This document shows, piece after piece, positions 41,799-51,917 of a stretch of 64,000 bases of DNA. The translations under genes and the position numbers were made by a program. Origin of the DNA: DATBFU01 sp035498405. Its GTDB lineage: Bacteria; Acidobacteriota; Thermoanaerobaculia; UBA5066; Gp7-AA6. The notes beneath the pieces were generated by a model. That model worked only from the letters and a program-made list of their open reading frames with translations, searched no databases and was not told where the DNA came from. The DNA lies in assembly GCA_035498405.1 (NCBI GenBank), contig DATKAE010000027.1, positions 1 through 64,000 on the forward strand, written 5' to 3'. The number at the start of each line of letters is the position of its first letter. The first letter of the stretch is position 1.

Positions 41799-44700
41799 GC
41801 CCGTCGCGTCCTTTCATTCTTCGCCCGATCGCCACCTCGCTCCTGATGGCGGCAATCCTGATCGCCGGGGGAATCGCCTTTCGGGAGCTTCCCGTGTCCG
41901 CGCTTCCGCAGGTCGACTACCCGACGATCCAGATCGCGACGTTCTACCCCGGGGCGAGCCCGGACGTCATGGCCTCGGCGGTCACGGCTCCGCTCGAGCG
42001 CCAGTTCGGGCAACTTCCCGGGCTCAATCAAATGACCTCCGCGAGCTCCGACGGCTGCTCGCTGATCACGCTGCAGTTCGTTCTGGAGCTAAACATCGAC
42101 GTCGCCGAGCAGGAAGTGCAGGCGGCCATCAACGCGGCCGGCACCTATCTGCCCCGCGACCTCCCCAATCCCCCGATCTACAGCAAGACGAATCCCGCCG
42201 ACGCTCCGATCTTGACCCTCGCGCTCACCTCGACCACGCTCCCCCTCTCCAAGGTGGAGGATTACGCCGACACCCGGTTCGCTCAAAAGATCTCGCAGCT
42301 GCCCGGTGTCGGACTGGTGTCGATCAGCGGCGGCCAGAAGCCCGCCGTCCGCGTCCAAGTCAACCCGACCGCCCTCTCCTCCTACGGACTCGGCATGGAG
42401 GACGTCCGCGCCGCGATCGCCACCTCCAACGTGAATCAGGCCAAGGGCGCCTTCGACGGACCTCAGCAGTCCTATTCGATCGGCGCCAACGACCAGCTTC
42501 TGACGAGCGCGCAGTACAAGCCCCTGATCGTCGCCTACCGAAACGGCGCGCCCGTGCGCCTCTCCGACGTCGCCACCGTCATCGACGGCGCCGAGAACGC
42601 CAAGCAGGCCGCCTGGATGAACACGGTTCCGGCCGTCATCGTGAACATTCAGCGACAGCCCGGCGCCAACATCATCGCCGTCGTCGACCGCGTCAAGCGC
42701 CTCTTGCCCCAGTTGCAGGCCTCCCTGCCTCCGGCGATTCACGTCCGGATCCTGACGGACCGCACGACCACGATCCGAGCGTCGGTCGAGGACGTGGAGT
42801 TCGAGCTGATGTTGACGATCGCGCTCGTCGTCATGGTCATGTTTCTCTTCCTCCGGACGCTCGCCGCCACCGTCATTCCGAGTGTCGCGGTTCCGCTGTC
42901 GCTCGTCGGGACCTTCGGCGTCATGTACCTGCTCGGCTACAGCCTGAACAACCTCACCTTGATGGCGCTGACGATCTCCACCGGCTTCGTCGTGGACGAC
43001 GCGATCGTCATGATCGAGAACATCTCGCGCTACATCGAGGAGGGCATGGCGCCGCTTCAGGCGGCCCTGAAGGGCTCCGAGCAGATCGGGTTCACGATTC
43101 TCTCGCTGACGGTCTCCTTGATCGCGGTTCTCATCCCGCTGCTCTTCATGGGCGACGTCGTGGGGCGTCTCTTCCGGGAGTTCGCCGTGACACTGGCTGT
43201 GACGATCCTGATCTCGGCCGCGGTCTCGTTGACGCTCACGCCGATGATGTGCGCGAAGCTGCTGCGCCACCGGAGGCCGAACGAGCAGGGGCGGCTGGCC
43301 CGGGCGTCCGAGGCCGCTTTCGACCGGGTCATCGAGCTGTATGCCAAGACGCTCCGTTGGGTCCTCCGCCATCAGCCCGCCACACTCGCCGTGGCCGTGG
43401 CGACACTCGTCGTGACCGTGCTTCTCTACATCTTCATCCCCAAGGGCTTCTTCCCCGTTCAGGACACCGGGGTCCTCCTGGGCATCTCGGAGGCGTCTCA
43501 AGGCGCTTCCTTCACCGCCATGGCGGACCGCCAGCAGGCTCTGGCGCGGGTAATCCTGCAGGACCCCGCGGTCGCAAGCCTGTCGTCATTCATCGGAATC
43601 GATGGAACGAACACGACGATCAACAGCGGCCGGATCCAGATCAATCTGAAGCCGCTCCGGGAGCGCAAGGCGAGCGCCAGCGAGGTCATCCGGCGGCTCC
43701 AGCCGGAGCTCGCGAAGGTCGGTGGCATCACCCTCTTCCTCCAGCCCATCCAGGATCTGACAGTCGAGGACCGCGTCAGCCGGACGCAGTTCCAGTACAG
43801 CCTGGAAGACCCCGACTCAAACGAGCTGAACAGCTGGGCGCCGCGATTCGTGGACCGATTGAAGACCTTGCCGGAGCTGCGTGACGTCGCCAGCGACCAG
43901 CAGAACGCCGGCCTCGAAGCCCGGTTGATCCTCGACCGCGCGACGGCCTCCCGCCTCGGGATCACGCCCCAGATGCTGGACGACGCGCTGTACGACAACT
44001 TCGGCCAGCGCCAGGTCTCGACGATGTTCACGCAATTGAACCAGTACCGCGTCGTGCTCGAGTCCCAGCCGGTCTTCCAGACCCGGCCGGACGATCTGAA
44101 GAACGTTTATCTGTCGTCCCCGGGCGGTCCGGTGCCGCTCGGGGCCTTCACGGAACTGCGCACCGGTCACGCTCCCCTCGCAGTCAACCATCAGGGTCAG
44201 TTTCCGGTCGTCACGGTTTCGTTCAACCTCGCACCGCACGCCTCGCTCGGCGAGGCGGTCGAGGCAATCGAGAAGGCACGCCAGGAGCTCGGGATGCCCG
44301 CGAGCATCCAGGCGAGCTTTCAGGGAACCGCTGCAGCGTTTCGAGACTCGCTGACGAACGCGCCGCTCCTGATCCTCGCCGCCATCGTCACGGTCTACAT
44401 CGTGCTCGGAGTCCTCTACGAGAGCTACATCCATCCCATCACGATTCTGTCCACACTGCCTTCGGCCGGCGTGGGCGCGCTCGTCTCACTCATGATCTGC
44501 CGCGAGGACTTCTCGGTGATCGCCCTGATCGGGATCATCCTCTTGATCGGAATCGTCAAGAAGAACGCGATCATGATGATCGACTTCGCGCTCGACGCGG
44601 AGCGCAAGGAAAAGAAGGCCCCGACCGAGGCGATCTACCAGGCGGCGTTGCTGCGCCTGCGCCCGATTCTCATGACGACGATGGCCGCGTTGCTCGCGGG

Positions 44701-44902
44701 TATCCCGCTGGCACTCGGCACCGGCATCGGGGCGGAGCTCCGGCGGCCGCTCGGCATCTCCATCATCGGCGGCCTCCTCTTCAGCCAGCTCCTGACGCTC
44801 TACACGACGCCGGTGATTTATCTCTGGTTCGACCGGCTCGCCGTTCGGTTCGGGCGTGCGCGGCGGGGGGCTCCGCGGCTGCGGCCGGCGGAGGGGGCTT
44901 GA
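41795..44902 (+). CDS. mdtB: RND multidrug transporter, MdtB-like
   Basis: 1035 residues from a GTG at 41795, the normal RND length. PFILRPIATSLLMAAILIAGG is TM1; two large periplasmic loops alternate with TM groups (VAVPLSLVGTFGVMYLLG, TGFVVDDAIVMIENI). The Asp pair of the proton relay is in GFVVDDA, and the second half has ILLIGIVKKNAIMMIDFAL. It uses the proton gradient to export drugs or metabolites. MdtB and MdtC together form one mixed trimer in E. coli; here they are also adjacent and coupled (TTGA overlap). Confidence 0.94.
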   Translation: MSPSRPFILRPIATSLLMAAILIAGGIAFRELPVSALPQVDYPTIQIATFYPGASPDVMASAVTAPLERQFGQLPGLNQMTSASSDGCSLITLQFVLELNIDVAEQEVQAAINAAGTYLPRDLPNPPIYSKTNPADAPILTLALTSTTLPLSKVEDYADTRFAQKISQLPGVGLVSISGGQKPAVRVQVNPTALSSYGLGMEDVRAAIATSNVNQAKGAFDGPQQSYSIGANDQLLTSAQYKPLIVAYRNGAPVRLSDVATVIDGAENAKQAAWMNTVPAVIVNIQRQPGANIIAVVDRVKRLLPQLQASLPPAIHVRILTDRTTTIRASVEDVEFELMLTIALVVMVMFLFLRTLAATVIPSVAVPLSLVGTFGVMYLLGYSLNNLTLMALTISTGFVVDDAIVMIENISRYIEEGMAPLQAALKGSEQIGFTILSLTVSLIAVLIPLLFMGDVVGRLFREFAVTLAVTILISAAVSLTLTPMMCAKLLRHRRPNEQGRLARASEAAFDRVIELYAKTLRWVLRHQPATLAVAVATLVVTVLLYIFIPKGFFPVQDTGVLLGISEASQGASFTAMADRQQALARVILQDPAVASLSSFIGIDGTNTTINSGRIQINLKPLRERKASASEVIRRLQPELAKVGGITLFLQPIQDLTVEDRVSRTQFQYSLEDPDSNELNSWAPRFVDRLKTLPELRDVASDQQNAGLEARLILDRATASRLGITPQMLDDALYDNFGQRQVSTMFTQLNQYRVVLESQPVFQTRPDDLKNVYLSSPGGPVPLGAFTELRTGHAPLAVNHQGQFPVVTVSFNLAPHASLGEAVEAIEKARQELGMPASIQASFQGTAAAFRDSLTNAPLLILAAIVTVYIVLGVLYESYIHPITILSTLPSAGVGALVSLMICREDFSVIALIGIILLIGIVKKNAIMMIDFALDAERKEKKAPTEAIYQAALLRLRPILMTTMAALLAGIPLALGTGIGAELRRPLGISIIGGLLFSQLLTLYTTPVIYLWFDRLAVRFGRARRGAPRLRPAEGA

Positions 44903-47900
44903 GCATCTCGGCGCCCTTCATCCGCCGGCCGGTCGCGACGACGCTCTTGACCGTCGCCATCGCTCTCGCCGGAGGCATCTCCTACCGATTTCTGCCGGTC
45001 TCACCGCTCCCGCAGATCGACTTCCCGACGATCAACGTGTCGGCCGGCCTGCCGGGCGCCTCCCCCGACACGATGGCGTCTTCCGTCGCCACTCCCCTGG
45101 AGCGCCAGTTTGGCCGCATCGCCGGCGTCACCGAAATGACCTCGACGAGCTCTCTCGGCTCGACCAACATCACGATTCAATTCGATTTGAACCGGAACAT
45201 CGACGCTGCGGCGCGAGACGTCCAGGCGGCGATCAACGCCGCGCGGGGACAGCTCCCGGCCAATCTCCCCAACAATCCGCGCTATCGCAAGGTCAATCCC
45301 GCCGATGCGCCCATCCTGATCCTCTCGTTGACTTCCGAGATCGTGGATCGAGCCCGGATGTACGACATCGCCTCCTCGATCCTCCAGCAGAAGCTCGCGC
45401 AGGTGCCCGGTGTCGGACAGGTTTTCGTCGGCGGCGGGGCCCTTCCGGCCGTGCGCGTGGACGTCAACCCCACGGAGCTCTACAACACGGGCTTGGGGCT
45501 CGAGGACGTCCGCGCCGCGCTCGCCTCGGCCAACGCGAACCGGCCCAAGGGAACCCTGGCCGATGCCCGGCAGTCCTGGAGCCTCGCCGCCACGGACCAG
45601 CTCCTCCAGGCCGCGCCGTATCGGTCGCTCATCGTCCGCTATTCCCACGGCGCTCCGATACGCCTGTCCGACATCGCGACCGTCACCGACTCCGTCGAGG
45701 ACATCCGCACGGCTGGGTTGTCCAACGGCAAACCGGCGGTGCTTCTGGTCATCTTCCGGCAACCCGGCGCCAACATCATCGAAACCGTCGACCGCATCCG
45801 CGCCCTCTTGCCGGAGCTCCAGGCCGAGACGCCGCCGACCATCCACCTGGGCGTCGCCATCGACTCCACGCGAACGATCCGAGCCTCCGTCCGTGACGTC
45901 CAGATCACGCTGCTGATCTCGATCGTGTTGGTCATCCTGGTGGTGTTTCTCTTCCTCCGGAGCGTTCGCTCGACCTGGATTCCGAGCGTGGCCGTCCCGG
46001 TCTCCCTGATCGGGACGTTCGGGGTGATGTATCTGGCGGGGTACAGCATCGACAACCTGTCTCTCATGGCCCTGACGATCGCAACCGGATTCGTCGTGGA
46101 CGACGCGATCGTCGTGGTGGAGAACATCACCCGGCATCTCGAAGAGGGCATGACGCCCCGCCGGGCGGCCCTCCGCGGCGCTCGCGAGATCGGCTTCACG
46201 GTTCTCTCGATCAGCGTGTCGCTCGTCGCCGTCTTCATACCGATCCTCATGATGGGGGGTCTCGTCGGGCGCCTCTTCCGCGAGTTTGCCGTCACCCTCT
46301 CGGTCGCCATCGGCGTTTCGCTGGTGATCTCGCTGACCACCACGCCAATGATGTGCGCGCGACTGCTCCGGCCGGCCGCTCCGAGGCGAAGCGGCCGCTT
46401 CGAAAGGGCGAGCGCACGGACCTTCGAAAGGATCCTCGGCGGCTACGAGAAATCGCTTCGCTGGGTGCTCCGACATCAGCCCCAGATACTCATCGTGACC
46501 CTGGCGACGATGGCCGCTTCGGGGCTTCTGTACGTCAAGATTCCCAAGGGATTCTTCCCTCAGCAGGACGCCGGACGGCTCACGGGGACGATCCAGGCCG
46601 ACCAGGACACGTCCTTTCAGGCGATGGAGAAGAAGCTCGCGACGTTCGTCGGTACCGTCCAGCGCGATCCGGACGTCGAGAACGCCAACGGGTTTCTCGG
46701 GGGCGGCCTGACGAACAACGGCCGGATGTTCGTGTCGCTCAAGCCCAGCGAACAGCGCAAGCTCACGGCCGATCAGATCATCGCGCGCCTGCGGGGAAAG
46801 CTCTCGCACGTGCCGGGTGCGACCCTCGTCCTCCAGCCGGTCCAGGACGTGCGCGTCGGCGGGCGCCCGAGCGCCGCCCAGTACCAGTACACCCTCCGAG
46901 GCGACAACGCCGAAGAGCTTCTTGCCTGGGCGCCGAGGGTCTATGAACGGCTCAAGAAGCTCCGCGAGCTCGCCGACGTCAACAGCGACCAGCAGAACAA
47001 GGGATTACAGGCCGCGCTCGTGATCGACCGGGCGACCGCCTCGCGGCTCGGGATCACTCCGCAGATGATCGATGACGCGCTCTACGACGCCTTCGGACAG
47101 CGCCAGGTCTCGACGATGTACACGCCGCTCAACCAGTACCACGTCGTGATGGAAGCCGAGCCCCGGTTCTGGCAGAGTCCCGACGGCCTGAAGGCCATCT
47201 ACGTCCGCAACAAGTCGGGCGAGATGGTCCCGCTCGACGCCTTCACCCATTACGAGCCGTCGACCGCCCCGCTCGCCGTCAACCACCAGGGCCAGTTTCC
47301 GTCGGTGACGATCTCCTTCAACCTCTCTCCCGGCGTGGCGCTCGGCACCGCAGTGGACGCCATCAACGCCGCCGAGCGAGAGCTGCGCCTGCCCGGGAGC
47401 ATCCGCGGCAGCTTCCAGGGCACCGCGCAGGCCTTTCAGGCCTCGCTCGCCAACGAGCCCATCCTGATCGCGGCGGCCCTGCTCGCGGTCTACATCGTCT
47501 TGGGCGTCCTGTACGAGAGCCTGATCCACCCGCTGACGATCCTCTCGACGTTGCCGTCGGCCGGCGTGGGCGCGCTGCTCGCCCTGCTCGTGACCAAGAA
47601 CGACCTCTCGGTGATCGCATTGATCGGCATCATCCTGTTGATCGGGATCGTGAAGAAGAACGCCATCCTCATGATCGACTTTGCCATCGCGGCCGAGCGA
47701 AACGAGAAGAAGGAGCCGGAGGCCGCGATCTTCCAGGCTTGCGTTCTGCGTTTCCGGCCGATCACGATGACGACGATGGCGGCCATGCTAGGCGGCCTCC
47801 CTCTCGCCATCGGCCTCGGCACCGGAGCGGAGCTGCGACGTCCCCTGGGCATCGCGATCGTCGGCGGCCTGATCTTCAGCCAGATGCTGACCCTCTACAC

Positions 47901-48000
47901 GACGCCGGTCGTCTACCTCTACCTCGATCGGCTGCGGCTGCGGTGGGCGCGGTTGCGCGGGCGCGTGCGGGCGCCGCTGCCCGCCGGGTCGGGAGTTTGA
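44899..48000 (+). CDS. mdtC: RND multidrug transporter, MdtC-like
   Basis: 1033 residues from a TTG at 44899, overlapping the mdtB stop. It is a clear paralogue of MdtB (PFIRRPVATTLLTVAIALAGG start, GFVVDDAIVVVENI, LLIGIVKKNAILMIDFAI), with the same TM layout and the Asp pair. In E. coli the MdtBC heterotrimer needs both subunits. The outer-membrane channel gene follows within 6 bp, completing a tripartite pump. The pair probably arose by an old duplication. Confidence 0.94.
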   Translation: MSISAPFIRRPVATTLLTVAIALAGGISYRFLPVSPLPQIDFPTINVSAGLPGASPDTMASSVATPLERQFGRIAGVTEMTSTSSLGSTNITIQFDLNRNIDAAARDVQAAINAARGQLPANLPNNPRYRKVNPADAPILILSLTSEIVDRARMYDIASSILQQKLAQVPGVGQVFVGGGALPAVRVDVNPTELYNTGLGLEDVRAALASANANRPKGTLADARQSWSLAATDQLLQAAPYRSLIVRYSHGAPIRLSDIATVTDSVEDIRTAGLSNGKPAVLLVIFRQPGANIIETVDRIRALLPELQAETPPTIHLGVAIDSTRTIRASVRDVQITLLISIVLVILVVFLFLRSVRSTWIPSVAVPVSLIGTFGVMYLAGYSIDNLSLMALTIATGFVVDDAIVVVENITRHLEEGMTPRRAALRGAREIGFTVLSISVSLVAVFIPILMMGGLVGRLFREFAVTLSVAIGVSLVISLTTTPMMCARLLRPAAPRRSGRFERASARTFERILGGYEKSLRWVLRHQPQILIVTLATMAASGLLYVKIPKGFFPQQDAGRLTGTIQADQDTSFQAMEKKLATFVGTVQRDPDVENANGFLGGGLTNNGRMFVSLKPSEQRKLTADQIIARLRGKLSHVPGATLVLQPVQDVRVGGRPSAAQYQYTLRGDNAEELLAWAPRVYERLKKLRELADVNSDQQNKGLQAALVIDRATASRLGITPQMIDDALYDAFGQRQVSTMYTPLNQYHVVMEAEPRFWQSPDGLKAIYVRNKSGEMVPLDAFTHYEPSTAPLAVNHQGQFPSVTISFNLSPGVALGTAVDAINAAERELRLPGSIRGSFQGTAQAFQASLANEPILIAAALLAVYIVLGVLYESLIHPLTILSTLPSAGVGALLALLVTKNDLSVIALIGIILLIGIVKKNAILMIDFAIAAERNEKKEPEAAIFQACVLRFRPITMTTMAAMLGGLPLAIGLGTGAELRRPLGIAIVGGLIFSQMLTLYTTPVVYLYLDRLRLRWARLRGRVRAPLPAGSGV

Positions 48001-48005
48001 GCCCG

Positions 48006-49535
48006 ATGGGAGCGCGCGCGTGGCAGGCTCATCGGTGGCCCCTCCTGGCCGGCGCCGCCCTCGTCGCTTCGGGCTGCGCCGTCGGCCCGAACTACCAGCG
48101 GCCGTCGGCGCCGGTCCCCGAGACCTACAAGGAGGCGGCCCCGGCGATGCCGGCCGGCGGTGGCGAATGGAAAGCGGCCCAGCCGGCCGACGTATCGAGC
48201 CGAGGCCGCTGGTGGCTGGTCTTTGGAGATCCGCAGCTCGACGCCCTCGAGGAGCGCGTGTCCGTCTCGAATCAGAACATTGCGCTCGCAGCGGCGCAGT
48301 TCCAGGGCGCCCGCGCCGCCGCGCGGGGAGCCCGGGCGCAATTCTTCCCGACGATCGGGGTGGCTCCGTCGGTCACCCGTTCCCACTCGCCGGTCGCCCG
48401 CACCTCGGCGCTGCCGGGCGCGCCGGTCGGCACCGCCACGACCTATCAGCTCCAGGGAGACGTCGCCTACGAGGTCGACCTCTGGGGCAAGGTCCGGCGC
48501 AACGTCGAGTCGAAGATCGCGAGCGCGCAAGCGACCGCCGCCGACCTCGAAACCGTCCGGCTCTCGATGCATGCGGAGCTCGCCGTCGACTACTTCCTCC
48601 TTCAGGGAGCCGACGAGCAAGAGCGGATACTGCAATCCAACGTGGCCGCCGACGAGAAGGCCCTGCAGTTGACGATCCATCGGCACGATCAGGGCGTTGT
48701 CTCCGGCGTCGACGTCGCGCAAGCGCAGACGCAGCTCGAGACCACGCGCGCACAGCTGACCGAGCTCTCGATCACCCGAGCCGAGCTCGAGCACGCCCTC
48801 GCGATTCTCGTCGGCGAGCCTCCCGCGGATTTCGCAATCGCCGCGGCGCCGGCCGGCGTGCTGCCGGTCGCCGCTCCGCCGCCGCTTCCCTCGGAGCTGC
48901 TGGAGCGTCGGCCCGACGTCGCCTCCGCGGAAAGGCGCGTCGCGGCGGCCAACGCCGACGTCGGCGTCGCACAGGCCGCCTTCTTCCCGAGCCTTCTCTT
49001 GAACGCCACGGGCGGGTGGGAGGGCAGCTCCTTGACCCGTTGGTTCTCGGCTCCGTCGCTCTTCTGGTCGCTGGGGGTCGCGCTCGCCCAGACCATCTTC
49101 GACGGCGGGGCGAGGCTCGCGGGCAAGGAGCAGGCGATCGCCGCCTACGACGCAACCGTCGCCGCGTACCGCGAGAGCGTTCTCGGCGCCCTCCAGGAAG
49201 TGGAGGACAATCTCGCCGCCCTGCGGTTCCTCGCCCAAGAGGTCGAAGAGCAGAGGCGGGCGGTCGCCGCCGCCGAACGAGCGCTCGCCCTGGCACAGAG
49301 TCGCTATGAGGGCGGCATCACCACCTACCTGGAAGTCGTGACCGCCCAAGCGGCGGCGCTCTCCAACGAGCGGACGGCCGTGGACCTGCAGACCCGACGC
49401 CTGACGGCGACCGTCAACCTCATCAAGGCTCTCGGGGGCGGTTGGAGCGAGTCGGACCTTCCGGCCCCGAGGACCGTGCTGGGCAGCCAGCCGGCCTCGA
49501 CGGAGAACGCGAATCCGGGCGCTGGCCCCCGGTGA
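48006..49535 (+). CDS. RND outer-membrane factor, NodT/OprM-like lipoprotein
   Basis: 509 residues. A lipoprotein signal (LLAGAALVASGCAVGPNYQRP, lipobox Cys) leads to the OMF plan: two repeats of strands and long helices (WWLVFGDPQLDALEERV, VEDNLAALRFLAQEVEEQRR), with ELLERRPDVASAERRVAAANADVGVAQAAFFPSL typical of the family middle. It forms the outer-membrane/periplasmic tunnel of the pump. I use the ATG at 48006; a TTG at 47997 overlapping the mdtC stop is possible. Confidence 0.92.
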   Translation: MGARAWQAHRWPLLAGAALVASGCAVGPNYQRPSAPVPETYKEAAPAMPAGGGEWKAAQPADVSSRGRWWLVFGDPQLDALEERVSVSNQNIALAAAQFQGARAAARGARAQFFPTIGVAPSVTRSHSPVARTSALPGAPVGTATTYQLQGDVAYEVDLWGKVRRNVESKIASAQATAADLETVRLSMHAELAVDYFLLQGADEQERILQSNVAADEKALQLTIHRHDQGVVSGVDVAQAQTQLETTRAQLTELSITRAELEHALAILVGEPPADFAIAAAPAGVLPVAAPPPLPSELLERRPDVASAERRVAAANADVGVAQAAFFPSLLLNATGGWEGSSLTRWFSAPSLFWSLGVALAQTIFDGGARLAGKEQAIAAYDATVAAYRESVLGALQEVEDNLAALRFLAQEVEEQRRAVAAAERALALAQSRYEGGITTYLEVVTAQAAALSNERTAVDLQTRRLTATVNLIKALGGGWSESDLPAPRTVLGSQPASTENANPGAGPR

Positions 49536-49569
49536 GGCCGCCGCCCGGATCGGCGTTATCCTAGCTCCC

Positions 49570-49797
49570 ATGCCGCTCTTCGAGTACGCGTGCCAGGCTT
49601 GTGGCCGGAGGTTCGAGCAGTTCGTCGTCGGCCAATCCAAGCCCGCTTGCCCCGATTGCGAGAGTCCGAAGGTTTCCAAGCTCCTTTCGGTCTTCGCCGT
49701 TTCTTCCGGCGGCTCCCGGCCGGAGGCCGAATCGGCCGGCTCGGCCTGCGGATCCTGCGGCGATCCGCGCGGACCCGGCGCATGCGCGCTCGACTGA
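49570..49797 (+). CDS. FmdB-family zinc-ribbon protein
   Basis: 75 residues. MPLFEYACQACGRRFEQFV and PACPDCESPKVSKLLSVFAV are the FmdB/CxxC_CxxC_SSSS pattern (two CxxC pairs), followed by a Ser/Gly/Cys-rich tail with SACGSCGDP. The family is a putative regulatory or metal-binding protein, found beside many unrelated genes. The O-methyltransferase gene follows by about 25 bp. Confidence 0.85.
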   Translation: MPLFEYACQACGRRFEQFVVGQSKPACPDCESPKVSKLLSVFAVSSGGSRPEAESAGSACGSCGDPRGPGACALD

Positions 49798-49823
49798 GGA
49801 AGGCATTGCCCCGCCGGAAGACA

Positions 49824-50483
49824 ATGCCTCGCCGGCGCCGGCCGACTGCCGTCCGGCTCGTCCCCGAGAAAATCGACCGATACGCCGAAGCGCACACGGA
49901 GCCGGTCGATCCGCTGCTCGAGGAGCTGCGGGAGGAGACCTACCGGTCGGTCGAGAGCCCGGAAATGCAGGTCGGCCGCGTGGAGGGAACCTTCCTGAAG
50001 TTGCTGGTTCGGCTCTCGGGCGCTCGGCGTGCGCTCGAGATCGGGATGTTCACCGGTTATTCCGGGCTGATGATCGCGGCGGGGCTCCCCGACGATGGCG
50101 AATTGACCACCTGCGACGTGGATCCGAAGGTCGAGGCGGTCGCGCGCCGTTACTTCGCCAAGAGCCCCCACGGCCACAAGATCACGGTGCGCATGGGCCC
50201 AGCCCTCGAAACGATTCGGACGCTCTCGCCTCCGATCGACTTCGTCTTTCTCGACGCCGACAAGGAGAACTATCCGAACTATTACGACGCCGTCCTCCCG
50301 CTCCTCTGCCCCGGCGCTCTGATCGTCGCCGACAACGTCCTGTGGAGCGGGAAGGTTCTCGATCCGAGGGAAAAGACCGATCGCGCCATCGCGGCCTTCA
50401 ACGAGCGCGTCATGGGCGATTCCCGCGTCGAGAAAGTCATGCTGACCGTGCGCGACGGCATGACTCTCGTGCGAAAGCGCTAG
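49824..50483 (+). CDS. SAM-dependent O-methyltransferase (caffeoyl-CoA type)
   Basis: 219 residues from the ATG at 49824; an upstream ATG at 49782 overlaps the fmdB-like gene and adds an Arg-rich tail. ALEIGMFTGYSGLMIAAGLP is motif I, TTCDVDPKVEAVARRYF motif II, and DFVFLDADKENYPNYYDAVLPLLCPGALIVADNVLW carries the metal-binding Asp and the active-site region of family 3 (CCoAOMT/COMT-like). It methylates catechol-like hydroxyls; the substrate is unknown. Confidence 0.92.
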   Translation: MPRRRRPTAVRLVPEKIDRYAEAHTEPVDPLLEELREETYRSVESPEMQVGRVEGTFLKLLVRLSGARRALEIGMFTGYSGLMIAAGLPDDGELTTCDVDPKVEAVARRYFAKSPHGHKITVRMGPALETIRTLSPPIDFVFLDADKENYPNYYDAVLPLLCPGALIVADNVLWSGKVLDPREKTDRAIAAFNERVMGDSRVEKVMLTVRDGMTLVRKR

Positions 50484-50530
50484 CGCCAGCCCCTCGCGGC
50501 AGCCCGGGACTCCGGCGGCGACCCGACTCG

Positions 50531-51841
50531 TCAGCGAAGGAACTTCGGCTGCTGTCCCTTGCCCCAGGGGTCGTACTCGGCCGCGAAGCGCAACCGCTCC
50601 GCGAGCGGCGGGTGGCTGTAGAGCCAGAACCGGATGAACGGGCTCGGGTCCGGATCGTCGAGGTTCATTTCGCCCAGAAGCTGAAACGCTTCCGCCGCGG
50701 TGCGCTGCGGCTCCGCCACGATTCCGTGGATCGCCTCGAGACCGAAGACGTCCGCGTCGTGCTCCTCCGATCGGACGAAGCCGTTGACCACGGGTTGCGC
50801 GAGCTCGCTGGCAACGGTTACGACGAGCAGCAGCACGGGCAGCGAGGCCCAGTCGGAGACGCCTCGGATCCCCCAGCGGCCTCCCGGCCGGTCGAGTGTG
50901 CGGGACAGGACCCAGGCGGACAGAGCCAGGAGAACGAAGAGGAGGGCCCACGAGAACGCGATGATTTTCGGGATGTGGAGGAGCACGTAGTGCCCCATCT
51001 CGTGGCCGAAGGCGTAGAGCGCCTGCGGAATCGTCGCCTTGGCGATCGTCGTGTCCCAAACGACGACGCGTTTCGAGGCGCCGAGGCCGGTCACGTAGGC
51101 GTTGATCGACTTGTATTTCGAGCTCGCGTTCATCTCGAACATCTTTTCCTTCGGGATGTGCTGCCCGGCCCGGACCGTCACCTCCTCGATCTTGGCAGCG
51201 AGCTCGGGATTCTTCGGGGCGAGGGGCTCGAACTTGAAGAAGAGCGGGTCGACGGCGAGCGGCGTGACGAAGATCAGGAAGACCAGGATCGGCAGCAAGG
51301 CCAGCCAGAACCAGAGCCACCAGCGCCGGGGGCTTCGGCGCAGAATCGCATAGAGCAGCCAGACGAGCGGGATGGCGATGACAAAACCCACGAGCTGCCC
51401 CTTGGTCCAATCCCAGAACCAGGATCCCCAACCCTGCACGGATTGGTCGTAGAGACGAGAAATGTGCTGCCCATAGATGCCCGTCGGCAGTTCCAGCACC
51501 GACTCCGTCAAGAGCAGGAGCGGCACGAAGATGGCCGCCTGCCAGAAACGTCGTTTCGAAACCGCTTCGGCCCGGTCTCGATAGCGGGGCGCCAGCCGCA
51601 GCCCAATGATCACGACGAGAACCAGCGCGCTCCAGAAAGAGGAGAGAAAGTGCAACCCGTAGCGGGCGCGCGCATAGGCGACGGCCTTCTGATACTTCTC
51701 GGGTGTCAGCGTGTAGGAGACCGGCCCTCCGGCCGATGCCGAAACACCGGGCGTCGCCGCCGGCTCGGGAGCGGCCTGCGCGAAGAGAGCACCCGCCAGG
51801 AGCAACGCTGTCGCCGCGAGTCCGAGAATGCGCGGTTTCAC
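50531..51841 (-). CDS. M48 family metalloprotease (Ste24-like)
   Basis: 436 residues from a GTG at 51841. A signal segment or first TM is followed by several TM helices (FWSALVLVVIIGL, FWLALLPILVFLIFV), then the zinc motif YAFGHEMGHYVLLHI, a downstream Glu in SEEHDADVFGLEAI and a C-terminal FWLYSHPPLAERLRFAAEYDP. This is the CAAX-protease/Ste24 form of M48, larger than HtpX. It cuts membrane or misfolded proteins. In bacteria without prenylated proteins the role is quality control. Divergent from the kinase gene. Confidence 0.93.
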   Translation of the reverse strand: MKPRILGLAATALLLAGALFAQAAPEPAATPGVSASAGGPVSYTLTPEKYQKAVAYARARYGLHFLSSFWSALVLVVIIGLRLAPRYRDRAEAVSKRRFWQAAIFVPLLLLTESVLELPTGIYGQHISRLYDQSVQGWGSWFWDWTKGQLVGFVIAIPLVWLLYAILRRSPRRWWLWFWLALLPILVFLIFVTPLAVDPLFFKFEPLAPKNPELAAKIEEVTVRAGQHIPKEKMFEMNASSKYKSINAYVTGLGASKRVVVWDTTIAKATIPQALYAFGHEMGHYVLLHIPKIIAFSWALLFVLLALSAWVLSRTLDRPGGRWGIRGVSDWASLPVLLLVVTVASELAQPVVNGFVRSEEHDADVFGLEAIHGIVAEPQRTAAEAFQLLGEMNLDDPDPSPFIRFWLYSHPPLAERLRFAAEYDPWGKGQQPKFLR

Positions 51842-51917
51842 TGGCGGACAGCCTAACCCGGTTCGCCGATTCGGGACAAACGGCCGATAGAATCGCTCCG
51901 AAGCCTCTTCTCCAACA

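Noticed and set aside
41795..48000. Duplicated RND pump genes as an assembly duplication
   Set aside because: The two proteins differ along their whole length in the way MdtB and MdtC do, so this is an old paralogous pair.
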